DNA of 64,000 nucleotides, taken from the NCBI RefSeq assembly GCF_005233845.1, contig NZ_SZQL01000011.1, positions 124,001-188,000 on the forward strand, written 5' to 3'. The notes beneath the pieces are model-generated. The model was not told where the DNA came from. It did not search any database and worked only from the letters and a program-made list of their open reading frames with translations. Shown one piece after another: positions 26,475 through 36,131 of the stretch (its first letter is position 1; each line of letters opens with the position of its first letter). The translations under genes were made by a program, and so were the position numbers. The DNA comes from Ilyomonas limi. GTDB taxonomy: Bacteria > Bacteroidota > Bacteroidia > Chitinophagales > Chitinophagaceae.

Positions 26475-28505
26475 ATGATGAAGAATTCGGTATTTAGACT
26501 AATATTATTCAGTTTAGCAGGCATAAAAAGGACGGTCTTTCTCCTCACGCTGTTGCTGGCAATAAGCTGCTGTTATAGCCAGCAACATACTACTGCAGTA
26601 AAAGGAATACTTGATTTACGGAATCGTAGCTGGGCAAAAAACGGCATAATCAATTTAGACGGTGAATGGGCATTTTACTGGAATAAATTATACACACCAG
26701 CTTCTTTCGATTCTGCTCAACTTACTCCATCTGTTTATGCTGTAGTTCCCGGCTTTTGGAATAGTATTATTCCCAACCAGAGTTGGTTCAAACCTGCTTT
26801 TGGTTATGCTACGTACAGGTTGAAAGTATTGTGCCCGCCATCGGATAAACAGCTTGCATTGGAATTTCTAACGATAGCATCGACCTATAAACTATTTGTA
26901 AATGGAAAGCAGTTAACCGAAATAGGCAAGGTAGGCACCAGCGAGGCAACTACCACACCGGCTTACCAACCCATGCTTATAACGGTAACGCCAGTAAATA
27001 ATACATTGGATATTGTAATACAGGTTGCCAACTTTAACTACAGTATTGGCGGTCTGTGGGACGTTATACAACTGGGCACACAGGAACAAATAATTATTTA
27101 CCGGATAAAAAATATAGCACAGGATTTTTTTATTACAGGTAGTTTCTTCCTTATTGGTATTTTTTATTTAGTGATTTACTTTTTCTTCAGGCGGGGAAGA
27201 TCGCCCTTATATTTTGCATTATTCTGCATCTTAATAGGCTTTCGTCCGCTTGTAACAGGCGAGTTGGGTATTAACTATATTACTAGTTTAAGTTGGCAGT
27301 TTATCAAACATGTTGAGTTTTTATCGGTATATTTAACAGTTCCGGTGTTGTCTCTTTTTTCATATGAATTATTTCCCAGGGAATTTTCAAAAAAGATGCT
27401 TCGTTATATATTATTCATCAGTATCCCCTTTATCGTTGCAGCCATATTTACATCGCCGTTTATTTTTCGCTACACATTAAGACCTTTCCAGTTATTTATG
27501 ATACTTACATCCTGCTATGGCTTGTATGTGTATATGTGTGCAGTTAAACACAGCAGAGTTGGCAGTGTTTATTTTCTTGCGGGGTTTATTATTCTTTTTA
27601 TAACCATTATTAACGACATCCTTTATACAACCCTTATTATACATAGCATTAACCTGTTGTATGCCGGACTTTACATTCTTGTTATCTGCCAGGCAACTAC
27701 AGTGGCAAAGCAATTTTTTCAGGCATTTATAAAGATTGAGAAACTGAATAAACAACTGGAGCAGATAAATAGTGAGCTTAACACAAAAAATGATATGATC
27801 AATGAAACGAATGAGCAGTTGAATAAGTTGAATGCAGAACTGGATAATTTAGTATTCAGAACATCGCACGATCTGAAGTCGCCTATTACTTCCATGCTGG
27901 CTATGACGGAAGTAATAAAAATGGAAGCAGATAAGGATAAAAAAAATGAGTATGTTGATTTTCAAAAAAAGATCATATTACGGTTGGATGCTTTAATAAA
28001 CGAAATACTGCAGTATGCAAAAAACAAAAGTACTGCTCTGCAATATGAGCCCATAAACCTCGAAGAATTTATACAGAATGCTTTGCAGGATCAGCTCTTT
28101 TCTTATCGTTCAGAAAAGATAAAAAGAATGATAGAAGTAAGCCAGCCATGTGTATTTAAAACAGATAAGACAAGATTAAGTATGATCATAAACAATTTAA
28201 TCTCTAATGGATTAAAGCATCACAATAAAGAGCAGGAAAACCCTTATTTAAAAATTGTGGTACACGTTACCGAAAAGGAGGCAACCATAGAAGTTACTGA
28301 TAACGGGCAAGGCATTGCACAAGAACACCTCGATCATATTTTTACTAAATTTTACAGGGTAAATACAAAATCAGCCGGTTCGGGCTTCGGCTTGTATATC
28401 GTAAAAGAAACAGTAGAAAAACTGGGTGGTACCATCAGGGTAGAGTCCCAGGTGGGTGTTGGTACCAGTTTCTTTATTGTTATTCCAAATGCCGCATACA
28501 GTTAA
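26475..28505 (+). CDS. Orphan 7TMR-DISM sensor histidine kinase
   Basis: 676 residues from the ATG at 26475 (26478 also possible; an upstream frame from 26442 is less likely because it precedes the signal peptide). A cleavable signal precedes a beta-rich extracytoplasmic domain (~40-220, NLDGEWAFYWN), seven membrane segments (~225-420, the 7TMR-DISM region), a Gln/Asn-rich coiled coil (~425-455), the HisKA domain with His465 (RTSHDLKSPITS) and an ATPase domain (DNGQG, then GSGFGLYIV). The outer domain has a carbohydrate-binding-like fold, so it may sense a sugar. No response regulator gene is adjacent. Confidence 0.9.
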   Translation: MMKNSVFRLILFSLAGIKRTVFLLTLLLAISCCYSQQHTTAVKGILDLRNRSWAKNGIINLDGEWAFYWNKLYTPASFDSAQLTPSVYAVVPGFWNSIIPNQSWFKPAFGYATYRLKVLCPPSDKQLALEFLTIASTYKLFVNGKQLTEIGKVGTSEATTTPAYQPMLITVTPVNNTLDIVIQVANFNYSIGGLWDVIQLGTQEQIIIYRIKNIAQDFFITGSFFLIGIFYLVIYFFFRRGRSPLYFALFCILIGFRPLVTGELGINYITSLSWQFIKHVEFLSVYLTVPVLSLFSYELFPREFSKKMLRYILFISIPFIVAAIFTSPFIFRYTLRPFQLFMILTSCYGLYVYMCAVKHSRVGSVYFLAGFIILFITIINDILYTTLIIHSINLLYAGLYILVICQATTVAKQFFQAFIKIEKLNKQLEQINSELNTKNDMINETNEQLNKLNAELDNLVFRTSHDLKSPITSMLAMTEVIKMEADKDKKNEYVDFQKKIILRLDALINEILQYAKNKSTALQYEPINLEEFIQNALQDQLFSYRSEKIKRMIEVSQPCVFKTDKTRLSMIINNLISNGLKHHNKEQENPYLKIVVHVTEKEATIEVTDNGQGIAQEHLDHIFTKFYRVNTKSAGSGFGLYIVKETVEKLGGTIRVESQVGVGTSFFIVIPNAAYS

Positions 28506-28649
28506 CTATTTTGCTAATGCATAAGTATTTATTTATTACTAAAAATAAACAATACGGCATACCAACTTTCATCTTTAATATGTTTTTCTGATTGTTTTAC
28601 CTTATCCTGGCAAGTTTTGATGACGCTGTGTAATTGTAAAACATGCTTT

Positions 28650-29843
28650 TTACCGGGTTGAATGTATATTTAATTGATAATACACATCTGCCGTAATATG
28701 ATGGCCGTAATATATCTGCTCCAAAATATGGTAAAGTGCCGGGTCATACATTTTTAAATCATCTGGTGATTGTATATGCACCTGTCCGTCATCAAATGCA
28801 TCGTTCGACCAAAACCACCATTGCGTACCTTCTGCCCAATACTCTGCTACCGTATTAATAGCATACTGATTTTTGTACATCCCCTTCGATTTTGCAGCTT
28901 CGTAAGCCTGTTCAATTTCAACATAGAGTGCGGTATCTACCGTAGCCAATGCGCTCATTATATTATGGCTAAATTCGTGCACCAAAATATTTTCGCCATA
29001 ATACTTTGTACCGGCATACCCCAGCAGGTTTTCTTCGGCGCAAGATACTACGTTGCCGCCCATACCTCTGGCGCGTTGATTCCAATATTGCTTATCACTC
29101 ATACTGCCAATACCATTAACCTTATCATAGTTTTCCCGCTCAGCTGGCGTAAGCCTTGTGTCATTGCGTTGGGGCTTTTTCCAGTCACGTCGTTCCGGCA
29201 AATCCGTTTCCATTTCTGTTTCAGCCATTACCAGCACACGCGACTTTCTTTTCACTAATTCCGCTCTGATAGCTGGTCTTTTCATCAGCATATAATTCAC
29301 AATATCACGAGCCACCAATAACGCTGCATCAGGTGCTTTTCCTGATGAAACGATTGGAATGCCAAAAGCATCTGTATATTTTTTATAGAAAGTATCAAGC
29401 TGCAGTGAATCGGGCGGAGATGTAATCATTGCCTGCCGATAACCTGATATTAAAGGCTTAATGGTTATAAACGTGTTAGCCTGAGGATCGAACTGTTTAT
29501 AGATCGTTTTACCGCCGTAATCAAGACTGTCTTTATAGGAGATTATTTTTTTGAAACCACCAATTAAATGTTTCTCTTCATCATAAATACTTTCTTCCTT
29601 CCGTGTTAAGCGGTTTTGAGTATCACCACTCACTATTATATGCCGGCGCAAATTGCCTACTATATCATATTCCTTTAGTTCAACAGGCACACTATCCTTA
29701 TTATAAGTTACTTCTCTCCTGCCGCCATAAGGCTCAAATGGTCCGTATTCAACGGTCGTTTTTTGAGCGGCAGCATTTATTGGTAATAAATAATAAAAAC
29801 CGATTAGAAAAAGAATAAATAATAACCAGATGTTTCCTTTCAT
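28650..29843 (-). CDS. Secreted putative zinc metallopeptidase of unknown family (HEFSH)
   Basis: 397 residues from the ATG at 29843 (29849 and 29852 are alternatives). A hydrophobic signal segment is followed by an N-terminal region of ~130 residues with beta character. The C-terminal half carries LVHEFSHNIM, an HExxH zinc site, and 50-60 residues later EYWAEGTQWWF, whose Glu could be the third ligand, as in gluzincins. The fold resembles secreted proteases with a lethal-factor-like catalytic domain, but this rests on motif order only. No known specificity. It stands alone beside glpK. Confidence 0.6.
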   Translation of the reverse strand: MKGNIWLLFILFLIGFYYLLPINAAAQKTTVEYGPFEPYGGRREVTYNKDSVPVELKEYDIVGNLRRHIIVSGDTQNRLTRKEESIYDEEKHLIGGFKKIISYKDSLDYGGKTIYKQFDPQANTFITIKPLISGYRQAMITSPPDSLQLDTFYKKYTDAFGIPIVSSGKAPDAALLVARDIVNYMLMKRPAIRAELVKRKSRVLVMAETEMETDLPERRDWKKPQRNDTRLTPAERENYDKVNGIGSMSDKQYWNQRARGMGGNVVSCAEENLLGYAGTKYYGENILVHEFSHNIMSALATVDTALYVEIEQAYEAAKSKGMYKNQYAINTVAEYWAEGTQWWFWSNDAFDDGQVHIQSPDDLKMYDPALYHILEQIYYGHHITADVYYQLNIHSTR

Positions 29844-30051
29844 ACCCATCATTAAAGCCTTAAAGCAAATATCTGCATTCTTCGGCGTACAATGCATCCC
29901 TAAAAGTCTAAACGATCAGTGTGCTCTCCTAATCTCCTATACAAAGCCCAAATCTTAAATATTACTTCTTACATATTCACCGCACAATTAGTTATCATCA
30001 CTTGACAATCCATATAAATCTCTTATTTTCAGCCCCTAATTGCCTCCATAT

Positions 30052-31554
30052 ATGCCACAGTATATTTTAGCTTTCGATCAGGGCACTACCAGCTCCCGCG
30101 CTATTGTATTTGATAAAAACGGAATGATAAAAAGCATGGCGCAAAAAGAATTTACCCAAATTTTTCCGCAGCCAGGCTGGGTAGAACACGATCCTAATGA
30201 AATATGGAGCACACAACTGGGCGTATCCGCCGAAGCCGTTACCAAAGCAGGTTTAACGGTAAAAGATATTGCCGCCATTGGCATCACCAACCAGCGCGAA
30301 ACAGTTGTTGTTTGGGATAGAAATACCGGTGCACCCATTTGCAATGCCATTGTGTGGCAGGACCGCAGAACCGCACATTATTGTGATGAGCTAAAACAAC
30401 AAGGCCATTTACCTGTTGTACAGCAAAAAACAGGGCTTATTATTGATGCTTATTTTTCTGCTACCAAGCTCAAATGGATCTTAGATAGTGTGGATGGTGC
30501 ACGCGACAAAGCAGCACAGGGCAACTTATGTTTTGGCACCGTAGATAGCTGGCTGATATGGAAGCTTACAAATGGCACCGTGCACGCCACCGATGTTACT
30601 AATGCATCGCGCACCATGCTGTACAACATTCATACACTTAGCTGGGACGAAGAATTGTTGCGGCTATTTGATATACCTGCCAGTGTGCTGCCACAGGTAA
30701 AAAGCAGCAGCGAAGTATATGGCTACACGCAGCAAATATTATCAACACACAACATACCCATTGCAGGCATTGCCGGCGACCAGCAAGCTGCTTTGTTTGG
30801 ACAAATGTGTACCAAGCCGGGTATGGTAAAAAACACCTATGGTACAGGTTGTTTTATGCTGATGCAAACCGGCGAAAAACCGGTTACTTCCAAAAACAAT
30901 TTACTCACTACTATTGCATGGCAAATTAACGGCTGTACACAATATGCACTCGAAGGCAGCGTGTTTATTGCCGGTGCTGTTGTGCAATGGCTGCGCGATG
31001 GCTTACAATTGATTCGTACATCAGCTGAAGTAGAAACGCTTGCCAACCAGGTTTCTTCCAGCGAAGGCGTGTATGTAGTGCCTGCCTTTGCGGGTCTCGG
31101 CGCACCTTACTGGAATGGTCATGCACGTGGCACCATTACCGGCATTACGCGCGGCACTACAGCTGCGCATATTGCAAGGGCTTGCATCGAAAGCATTGCT
31201 TTTCAAACGATGGATGTGTTACAAGCTATGCACGCCGATTCCGGTGTTTCCATTCAGGAGCTGCGGGTAGATGGCGGTGCTACTGTCAATAACCTGTTAA
31301 TGGAGTTTCAAAGCGATTTACTGGGCACGCCGGTTATTCGCCCAAAAATTACCGAAACCACGGCATTAGGCGCAGCTTATCTCGCGGGACTGGCAGTGGG
31401 TTACTGGCAAAATCTGGAAGAAATACAACAGCAGTGGCAAGCGGATACTGTATTTCAGCCTTACTCAACGGATACACAGCGGGAGGAATGGTCGCGTGAA
31501 TGGCAGCGTGCCATCCGTGCTGCACAAGCCTGGGCAAATGATATGGGTGGATAA
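30052..31554 (+). CDS. glpK: Glycerol kinase
   Basis: 500 residues from the ATG at 30052 (an in-frame start at 30040 adds four residues). [13 protein letters not shown] begins the FGGY kinase ATPase core; [12 protein letters not shown] and [14 protein letters not shown] are the usual glycerol-kinase segments, and [16 protein letters not shown] lies in the second core. The enzyme phosphorylates glycerol to sn-glycerol 3-phosphate with ATP. It is followed by the genes for glycerol-3-phosphate dehydrogenase and the facilitator, forming a complete glycerol uptake and oxidation module. Confidence 0.97.
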   Translation: MPQYILAFDQGTTSSRAIVFDKNGMIKSMAQKEFTQIFPQPGWVEHDPNEIWSTQLGVSAEAVTKAGLTVKDIAAIGITNQRETVVVWDRNTGAPICNAIVWQDRRTAHYCDELKQQGHLPVVQQKTGLIIDAYFSATKLKWILDSVDGARDKAAQGNLCFGTVDSWLIWKLTNGTVHATDVTNASRTMLYNIHTLSWDEELLRLFDIPASVLPQVKSSSEVYGYTQQILSTHNIPIAGIAGDQQAALFGQMCTKPGMVKNTYGTGCFMLMQTGEKPVTSKNNLLTTIAWQINGCTQYALEGSVFIAGAVVQWLRDGLQLIRTSAEVETLANQVSSSEGVYVVPAFAGLGAPYWNGHARGTITGITRGTTAAHIARACIESIAFQTMDVLQAMHADSGVSIQELRVDGGATVNNLLMEFQSDLLGTPVIRPKITETTALGAAYLAGLAVGYWQNLEEIQQQWQADTVFQPYSTDTQREEWSREWQRAIRAAQAWANDMGG

Positions 31555-31686
31555 ATGTTCTTGCGTACTTAATTATTACGACGGTAAAATATTCAACAAT
31601 GCATCTTACTTTTTTAAACCACAATATACCTTTTCTATTCCTTACTCCACTTGTGGGGAAGGGTTAGGGATGGGGCACTCACACCT

Positions 31687-33183
31687 ATGCTTCGCGACCA
31701 AATGCTCACTCAGCTACAGCAAACGCCCCAATGGGACATCGTTATTATTGGCGGTGGCGCTACCGGTTTGGGCTGTGCGGTAGATGCGGCAAGCAGAGGT
31801 TTTAAAACATTGCTGGTAGAACAACACGATTTTGCAAAGGGTACTTCTTCACGCTCTACCAAACTGGTGCATGGCGGCGTGCGCTATCTGGCACAAGGAA
31901 ATATCAAGCTGGTAAAAGAGGCATTGCGCGAAAGAGCTTATTTACTGCGCAATGCACCGCATGTAACATCAACTATGGCTTTTGTTGTGCCAGTGTATAG
32001 TTGGTGGGATAAATGGTTTTATGGTATTGGTTTAAAAATGTACCAATTGTTGGCAGGCAAGCTATCCTTAGGCAAAACAAAATGGCTGAATAAAAGAAAA
32101 ACATTGCAGGAATTACCAGGTATTAATGATGAAAAATTGAAAGGTGGCATCCTGTATTATGATGGACAGTTTGATGATGCGCGACTGGCAATTGACTTAG
32201 CCAAAACAGCCATTCAGCAAGGCGCAACGGCGATTAATTATTGCAAAGCACAATCATTTATTAAACAAGATAACCGCATTACTGCTGTTGTAATAAAAGA
32301 TGAAATAAACAACAACGCTTATACAGTAAAAGCCAAAACATTCATTAATGCTACCGGCGTTTTTGCCGATGCCGTAATGCAAATGGATGAGCCACACAAA
32401 GACAATCTCATTGCGCCATCGCAAGGCATACATGTAGTGGTGGATAGGAATTTCTTCTCTGGTAATAATGCTTTGATGATTCCAAAAACAGATGATGGAC
32501 GCGTACTATTTGCCGTACCGTGGCATAACAAAGTTATACTCGGCACTACCGATACACCTGTCAAACATATTAGCATCGAGCCAAAACCTCTGGAAGAAGA
32601 AATTGGCTTTATACTGCACCATGCAAATAGATATTTAACTAAAACAATTACAAGAAAAGAAATCAGAAGCGTGTTTGTTGGATTAAGGCCTTTAATAAAG
32701 AAAGGCGGTAACGCTACTACTTCCTTATTGAGCAGAGATCACACCATCTTAGTTTCAAAAAGCCGGCTTATAACAGTAAGTGGCGGTAAATGGACTACTT
32801 ACCGCAAGATGGCAGAAGATGTAATTGATAAAGCTATTCAAATTGCACAGCTTCCACAAAAGACTTGTATTACCAGGCAGCTTTCTATTCAGGCGTCACG
32901 TATAGAAGCAGCAACTAACAGCAAAGATTTTTTACATGCCGGTTTTCATTATACAGCACAAGACATTCAATATTTTGTAACAGAAGAAATGGCAATAAAA
33001 GTAGAAGATGTATTGGCACGAAGGACAAGAATATTATTTTTAAATGCTACCATAGCAAGTACAGTTGCACCTATTGTAGCACAACAAATGGCCAATCTGC
33101 TACAGCGAGATGAACAATGGGTACAAGACGAGATTACAACATTCACGCAATTAGCCAATCAATATCGCCTGGCGGATGCATGA
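31687..33183 (+). CDS. glpD: Aerobic glycerol-3-phosphate dehydrogenase
   Basis: 498 residues from the ATG at 31687; a further upstream TTG at 31651 lies in what looks like G-rich intergenic repeat text and is rejected, while 31702 is an alternative. The FAD motif IIGGGATGLGCAVDAA is followed by GTSSRSTKLVHGGVRYLAQG, the fingerprint of GlpD/GlpA. The C-terminal DAO_C-like domain is present. It oxidises glycerol 3-phosphate to dihydroxyacetone phosphate and passes electrons to the membrane quinone pool. Confidence 0.95.
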   Translation: MLRDQMLTQLQQTPQWDIVIIGGGATGLGCAVDAASRGFKTLLVEQHDFAKGTSSRSTKLVHGGVRYLAQGNIKLVKEALRERAYLLRNAPHVTSTMAFVVPVYSWWDKWFYGIGLKMYQLLAGKLSLGKTKWLNKRKTLQELPGINDEKLKGGILYYDGQFDDARLAIDLAKTAIQQGATAINYCKAQSFIKQDNRITAVVIKDEINNNAYTVKAKTFINATGVFADAVMQMDEPHKDNLIAPSQGIHVVVDRNFFSGNNALMIPKTDDGRVLFAVPWHNKVILGTTDTPVKHISIEPKPLEEEIGFILHHANRYLTKTITRKEIRSVFVGLRPLIKKGGNATTSLLSRDHTILVSKSRLITVSGGKWTTYRKMAEDVIDKAIQIAQLPQKTCITRQLSIQASRIEAATNSKDFLHAGFHYTAQDIQYFVTEEMAIKVEDVLARRTRILFLNATIASTVAPIVAQQMANLLQRDEQWVQDEITTFTQLANQYRLADA

Positions 33184-33241
33184 ATTATAAGGAATAATAA
33201 CTAATCACTTTAATAACTGCATATCAAAAACCAAACTGAAT

Positions 33242-33949
33242 ATGACTCCTTTTGTAAGCGAATTTATAGGTACTGCTGTACTGCTCACGCTGGGCGATGG
33301 GGTAGTAGCTAATGTTGTATTAGCTAAAACCAAAGGCTTTAGTGGCGGTCTGACAGCTATTACTTTTGGCTGGTCCATTGCTGTATTTGCCGGTGTGCTG
33401 ATCGCAGCCAAGGACAGCGGCGCGCACCTCAATCCGGCGGTTACGCTGGCGCTTGCCGCTTTGCACAAATTGCCCTGGGATCAGGTACCGGTTTACCTTG
33501 CCGCACAACTGCTGGGCGCTATGGCAGGCGCCCTCCTGGTGTGGCTGTCTTACAAGCAGCATTTTGATGAAACCCCTGATGCTACTACCCAACTGGCTGT
33601 GTTTTGCACCGCACCATCTATCCGTAATGCAACACATAATTTTATTACTGAAACAATAGGCACTTTTATTTTTATGTTAGCCGTTTTGTATATCATACCA
33701 CCATCGGATAGCTTAGGCTCTTTGGACGCGTTGCCGGTTGCGCTAATTGTATTAGGTATTGGTTTAAGCCTTGGCGGCCCAACAGGCTATGCTATTAATC
33801 CGGCAAGGGATTTAGGTCCACGTATCATGCATGCCATTTTACCTATCAAAAATAAAAGAGATAGCGATTGGGCATATAGCTGGATTCCGGTTATTGCGCC
33901 AATCATAGGTGCACTTTTGGCTGCTTATGTGTATTGGCTACTACATTAG
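33242..33949 (+). CDS. glpF: Glycerol facilitator (MIP/aquaglyceroporin)
   Basis: 235 residues with six membrane segments and two NPA boxes (HLNPAVTLA at 62-70, AINPARDLGPR at 184-194). The Asp after the second NPAR is typical of glycerol facilitators rather than water-only aquaporins. It lets glycerol enter by diffusion; GlpK then traps it. Gap to glpD 58 bases, so probably cotranscribed. Confidence 0.95.
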   Translation: MTPFVSEFIGTAVLLTLGDGVVANVVLAKTKGFSGGLTAITFGWSIAVFAGVLIAAKDSGAHLNPAVTLALAALHKLPWDQVPVYLAAQLLGAMAGALLVWLSYKQHFDETPDATTQLAVFCTAPSIRNATHNFITETIGTFIFMLAVLYIIPPSDSLGSLDALPVALIVLGIGLSLGGPTGYAINPARDLGPRIMHAILPIKNKRDSDWAYSWIPVIAPIIGALLAAYVYWLLH

Positions 33950-33990
33950 TTTTACGATTACAAATACGTTCTATTATCTTAATAAACTAA

Positions 33991-34016
33991 AAAGGCTCGC
34001 ATGATTACGAGCCTTT
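33991..34016. terminator. Terminator after the glycerol operon
   Basis: AAAGGCTCG (33991-33999) and CGAGCCTTT (34008-34016) form a 9-base stem with an 8-base loop. A short T-rich tail follows. It also faces the convergent sulfotransferase gene. Confidence 0.8.
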
Positions 34017-34102
34017 GTTATATATAATCGACTGCTTGTTTGTGTATGGTTACTATGATATTTGAATAAGGTCAATTCCAAATGCAAAACGAAATTAAAC
34101 AA

Positions 34103-35005
34103 TTACTGGCCGGTTGCCAGCCACCTTGCAACTTGCTCACCTAATTGCTCAACAGCCATTTGTTCATAACGCTCATTATCTTCCTTAGTCAGTATATCTT
34201 TCCATCTGCCATTGGTGCCTTTATTAATGAAGGTTTCAGAGCCGCCATCCCATGCTGCACCGCCCAGTGGAACAGTTTTGGCACCATTCTTTTTCATGTA
34301 ATCAAAACTGCAATGCTTTAATATATCGTTCCATTTATTTTCATCAATATCAATCTCCAGAAAGTTAGCTATTTTCTCAATCTCGCGGGGCATGTTTTCT
34401 TTCAACTGCGCAAAATGTACCAGCATTACATTGGGTAAATGACGTATGCTCCACCAGCTACGGATATGCTCCCAAAAAGGCCAAAAAGGATAGCCATCTT
34501 TATCCATCCAATCACGGAAATACTGCGCAATATCGGGTGTTGGTTTTTCCAGTTTTGGACCTACCCTTCCTGGAGTTTCATTGATTAACTTGTAAAATAG
34601 TTCGTTACCATTGGCGTGATGGTTATATAAACTCCACACTACATCTCTGCCATCCCGGCCGATGTAAATGTATTTGGCTTTTTCAGAAAAAACGAGTGCA
34701 TCTACCGGTAGGTGTGTTTTAACAAAACGGCGATGCGTTTGGCTTTCCAGTGCATCCAGCTTTATGTGGGCTTCGGGTATGCGAAGATCGAGCCAGGGCG
34801 ACATATTAGAAACATCTACATCGGGCACACCATTAAAAATAAGCTGCGAAATAATTTGCTGCATCCAGGTAGTGCCCGATTTTCCATATGTTGCAATGAT
34901 AATGTCGTCTGCTCTGAAATTAAAATGGTTCCAGATAGTAGAATCAAAATGGTGGCTGCGAAGTTCACGTTTCTTTCTCGGCAAGGCGAGTGTTTCTGCT
35001 GTCAT
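34103..35005 (-). CDS. PAPS-dependent sulfotransferase
   Basis: 300 residues from the ATG at 35005 (the longer frame from 35143 adds an unconvincing stretch). The 5'-phosphosulfate loop YGKSGTTW is at 40-47; the 3'-phosphate-binding segment IYIGRDGRDVVWS is near residues 110-125. The catalytic His is probably in FVKTHLP (~95). The family transfers sulfate from PAPS to hydroxyls or amines of small molecules, lipids or glycans. The protein has no signal peptide and is cytosolic. The neighbours do not reveal the acceptor, and no PAPS-making genes are seen in the window. Confidence 0.9.
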   Translation of the reverse strand: MTAETLALPRKKRELRSHHFDSTIWNHFNFRADDIIIATYGKSGTTWMQQIISQLIFNGVPDVDVSNMSPWLDLRIPEAHIKLDALESQTHRRFVKTHLPVDALVFSEKAKYIYIGRDGRDVVWSLYNHHANGNELFYKLINETPGRVGPKLEKPTPDIAQYFRDWMDKDGYPFWPFWEHIRSWWSIRHLPNVMLVHFAQLKENMPREIEKIANFLEIDIDENKWNDILKHCSFDYMKKNGAKTVPLGGAAWDGGSETFINKGTNGRWKDILTKEDNERYEQMAVEQLGEQVARWLATGQ

Positions 35006-35220
35006 AATTTTAAAAGGGTTTAGTTTTTTTTGTTTAGTCAAAGATGCAATAGGAAAGCAGCGGATGAAAAGCAGATTCGGATTTACGAACAGAAAAGGAG
35101 GATGAATGGCAGAAAAGAATGAATGAACTGCAATAAAAAACATAACAATATGACTCTTATTGAAATAAGAGATGCTATTGTGTTTTATAAAATTGCTTTA
35201 CGGTAGCTGATTTTTCATAT

Positions 35221-35655
35221 TTATTTACCAAAGCCAAACATATTGCCCAAGCCGCCGGTCATACCCGATAAAGAATCTTTAATGCTATCGAGCGAAATGC
35301 TATGATCGTTTGGGTCCATGGCTTTATGTGCAAACTTTTGCAAAATGCCCGGAACAGCACCGGCTATAGCACCAACTACAGCAGGTGGTAAATTAAACTT
35401 GCTTGCCAAACTGGCTGCTAATCCTCCGGTGATAGCACTGGTAGCGGTACTGCCCGATTCCACACCACCGGTAAACTTTGATAGTAGTCCGCCAATGCCA
35501 CCCTGCGCTGTGCCGGCCGCATTTTTCAAATGGTCTGTTATCTGGCTCGCTACTTCTTTGTGTACGGCATCTGCTTTATCGGCAGGTACAGCATTAGCTA
35601 CCTGCGGATTGTTGTCAAGATGCTCTTTCACTAAATTTAAAATTTGATCGAACAT
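35221..35655 (-). CDS. DUF937-like small protein
   Basis: 144 residues from the ATG at 35655 (the longer frame from 35697 is unlikely). The N-terminal helix (MFDQILNLVKEHLDNNP), a Gly-rich middle (GTAQGGIGGLLSKFTGG), the segment SLASKFNLPPAVVGAIAGAVPGILQKF and the tail DSLSGMTGGLGNMF fit the DUF937/YidB-like pattern. Function unknown; members are soluble and often abundant. A stand-alone gene. Confidence 0.65.
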   Translation of the reverse strand: MFDQILNLVKEHLDNNPQVANAVPADKADAVHKEVASQITDHLKNAAGTAQGGIGGLLSKFTGGVESGSTATSAITGGLAASLASKFNLPPAVVGAIAGAVPGILQKFAHKAMDPNDHSISLDSIKDSLSGMTGGLGNMFGFGK

Positions 35656-36131
35656 AAATTTTTTATTTATTGATTGGTAATGAGATAGTAAGTCCACATA
35701 AAACGCACCAAATTAAAATAAGCAACAGCAGGAAAAATAATTGTACATTTTTATAGTCAAATGGCAGGAAAAATTTTACAAGGAAAAGCGGCAAGCAGGC
35801 GTTGCAAATAAAAAAGCTGGAAAGATTTTTGCACACTATGGTAGCATTTTAAATACTTGTGTGATGCCGGTAAAATAATGTGGAAAAAGAAATGTTGTTG
35901 AAAAAAATAGAGTAATAACACGTTTGCGTAAAAGCTTTTTACAATAGCAATAAGCCACTTACGATATTAAACTATTAATGCGTGCTTCGCTTACCAAACA
36001 ACTGTTTTACATCAATATTTTAAAGCTTATAAGGGATTAAATACTACTTTTATCCCTTCGTAAAAGGATACGTACCCACAGTATTTTTCTATCAATATCA
36101 ACAATAACAATCAACACAATTAACTGTTTGT
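35656..36131. other. Intergenic spacer of ~480 bases
   Basis: A+T-rich DNA between the divergent DUF937-like and PKD genes. No credible open frame, RNA gene or palindrome was recognised. No clean -7 box was found near 36132. Confidence 0.45.

Noticed and set aside
31651-31686. Upstream TTG start for glpD
   Set aside because: It lies in G-rich repeat-like text and adds residues not expected before the FAD motif.
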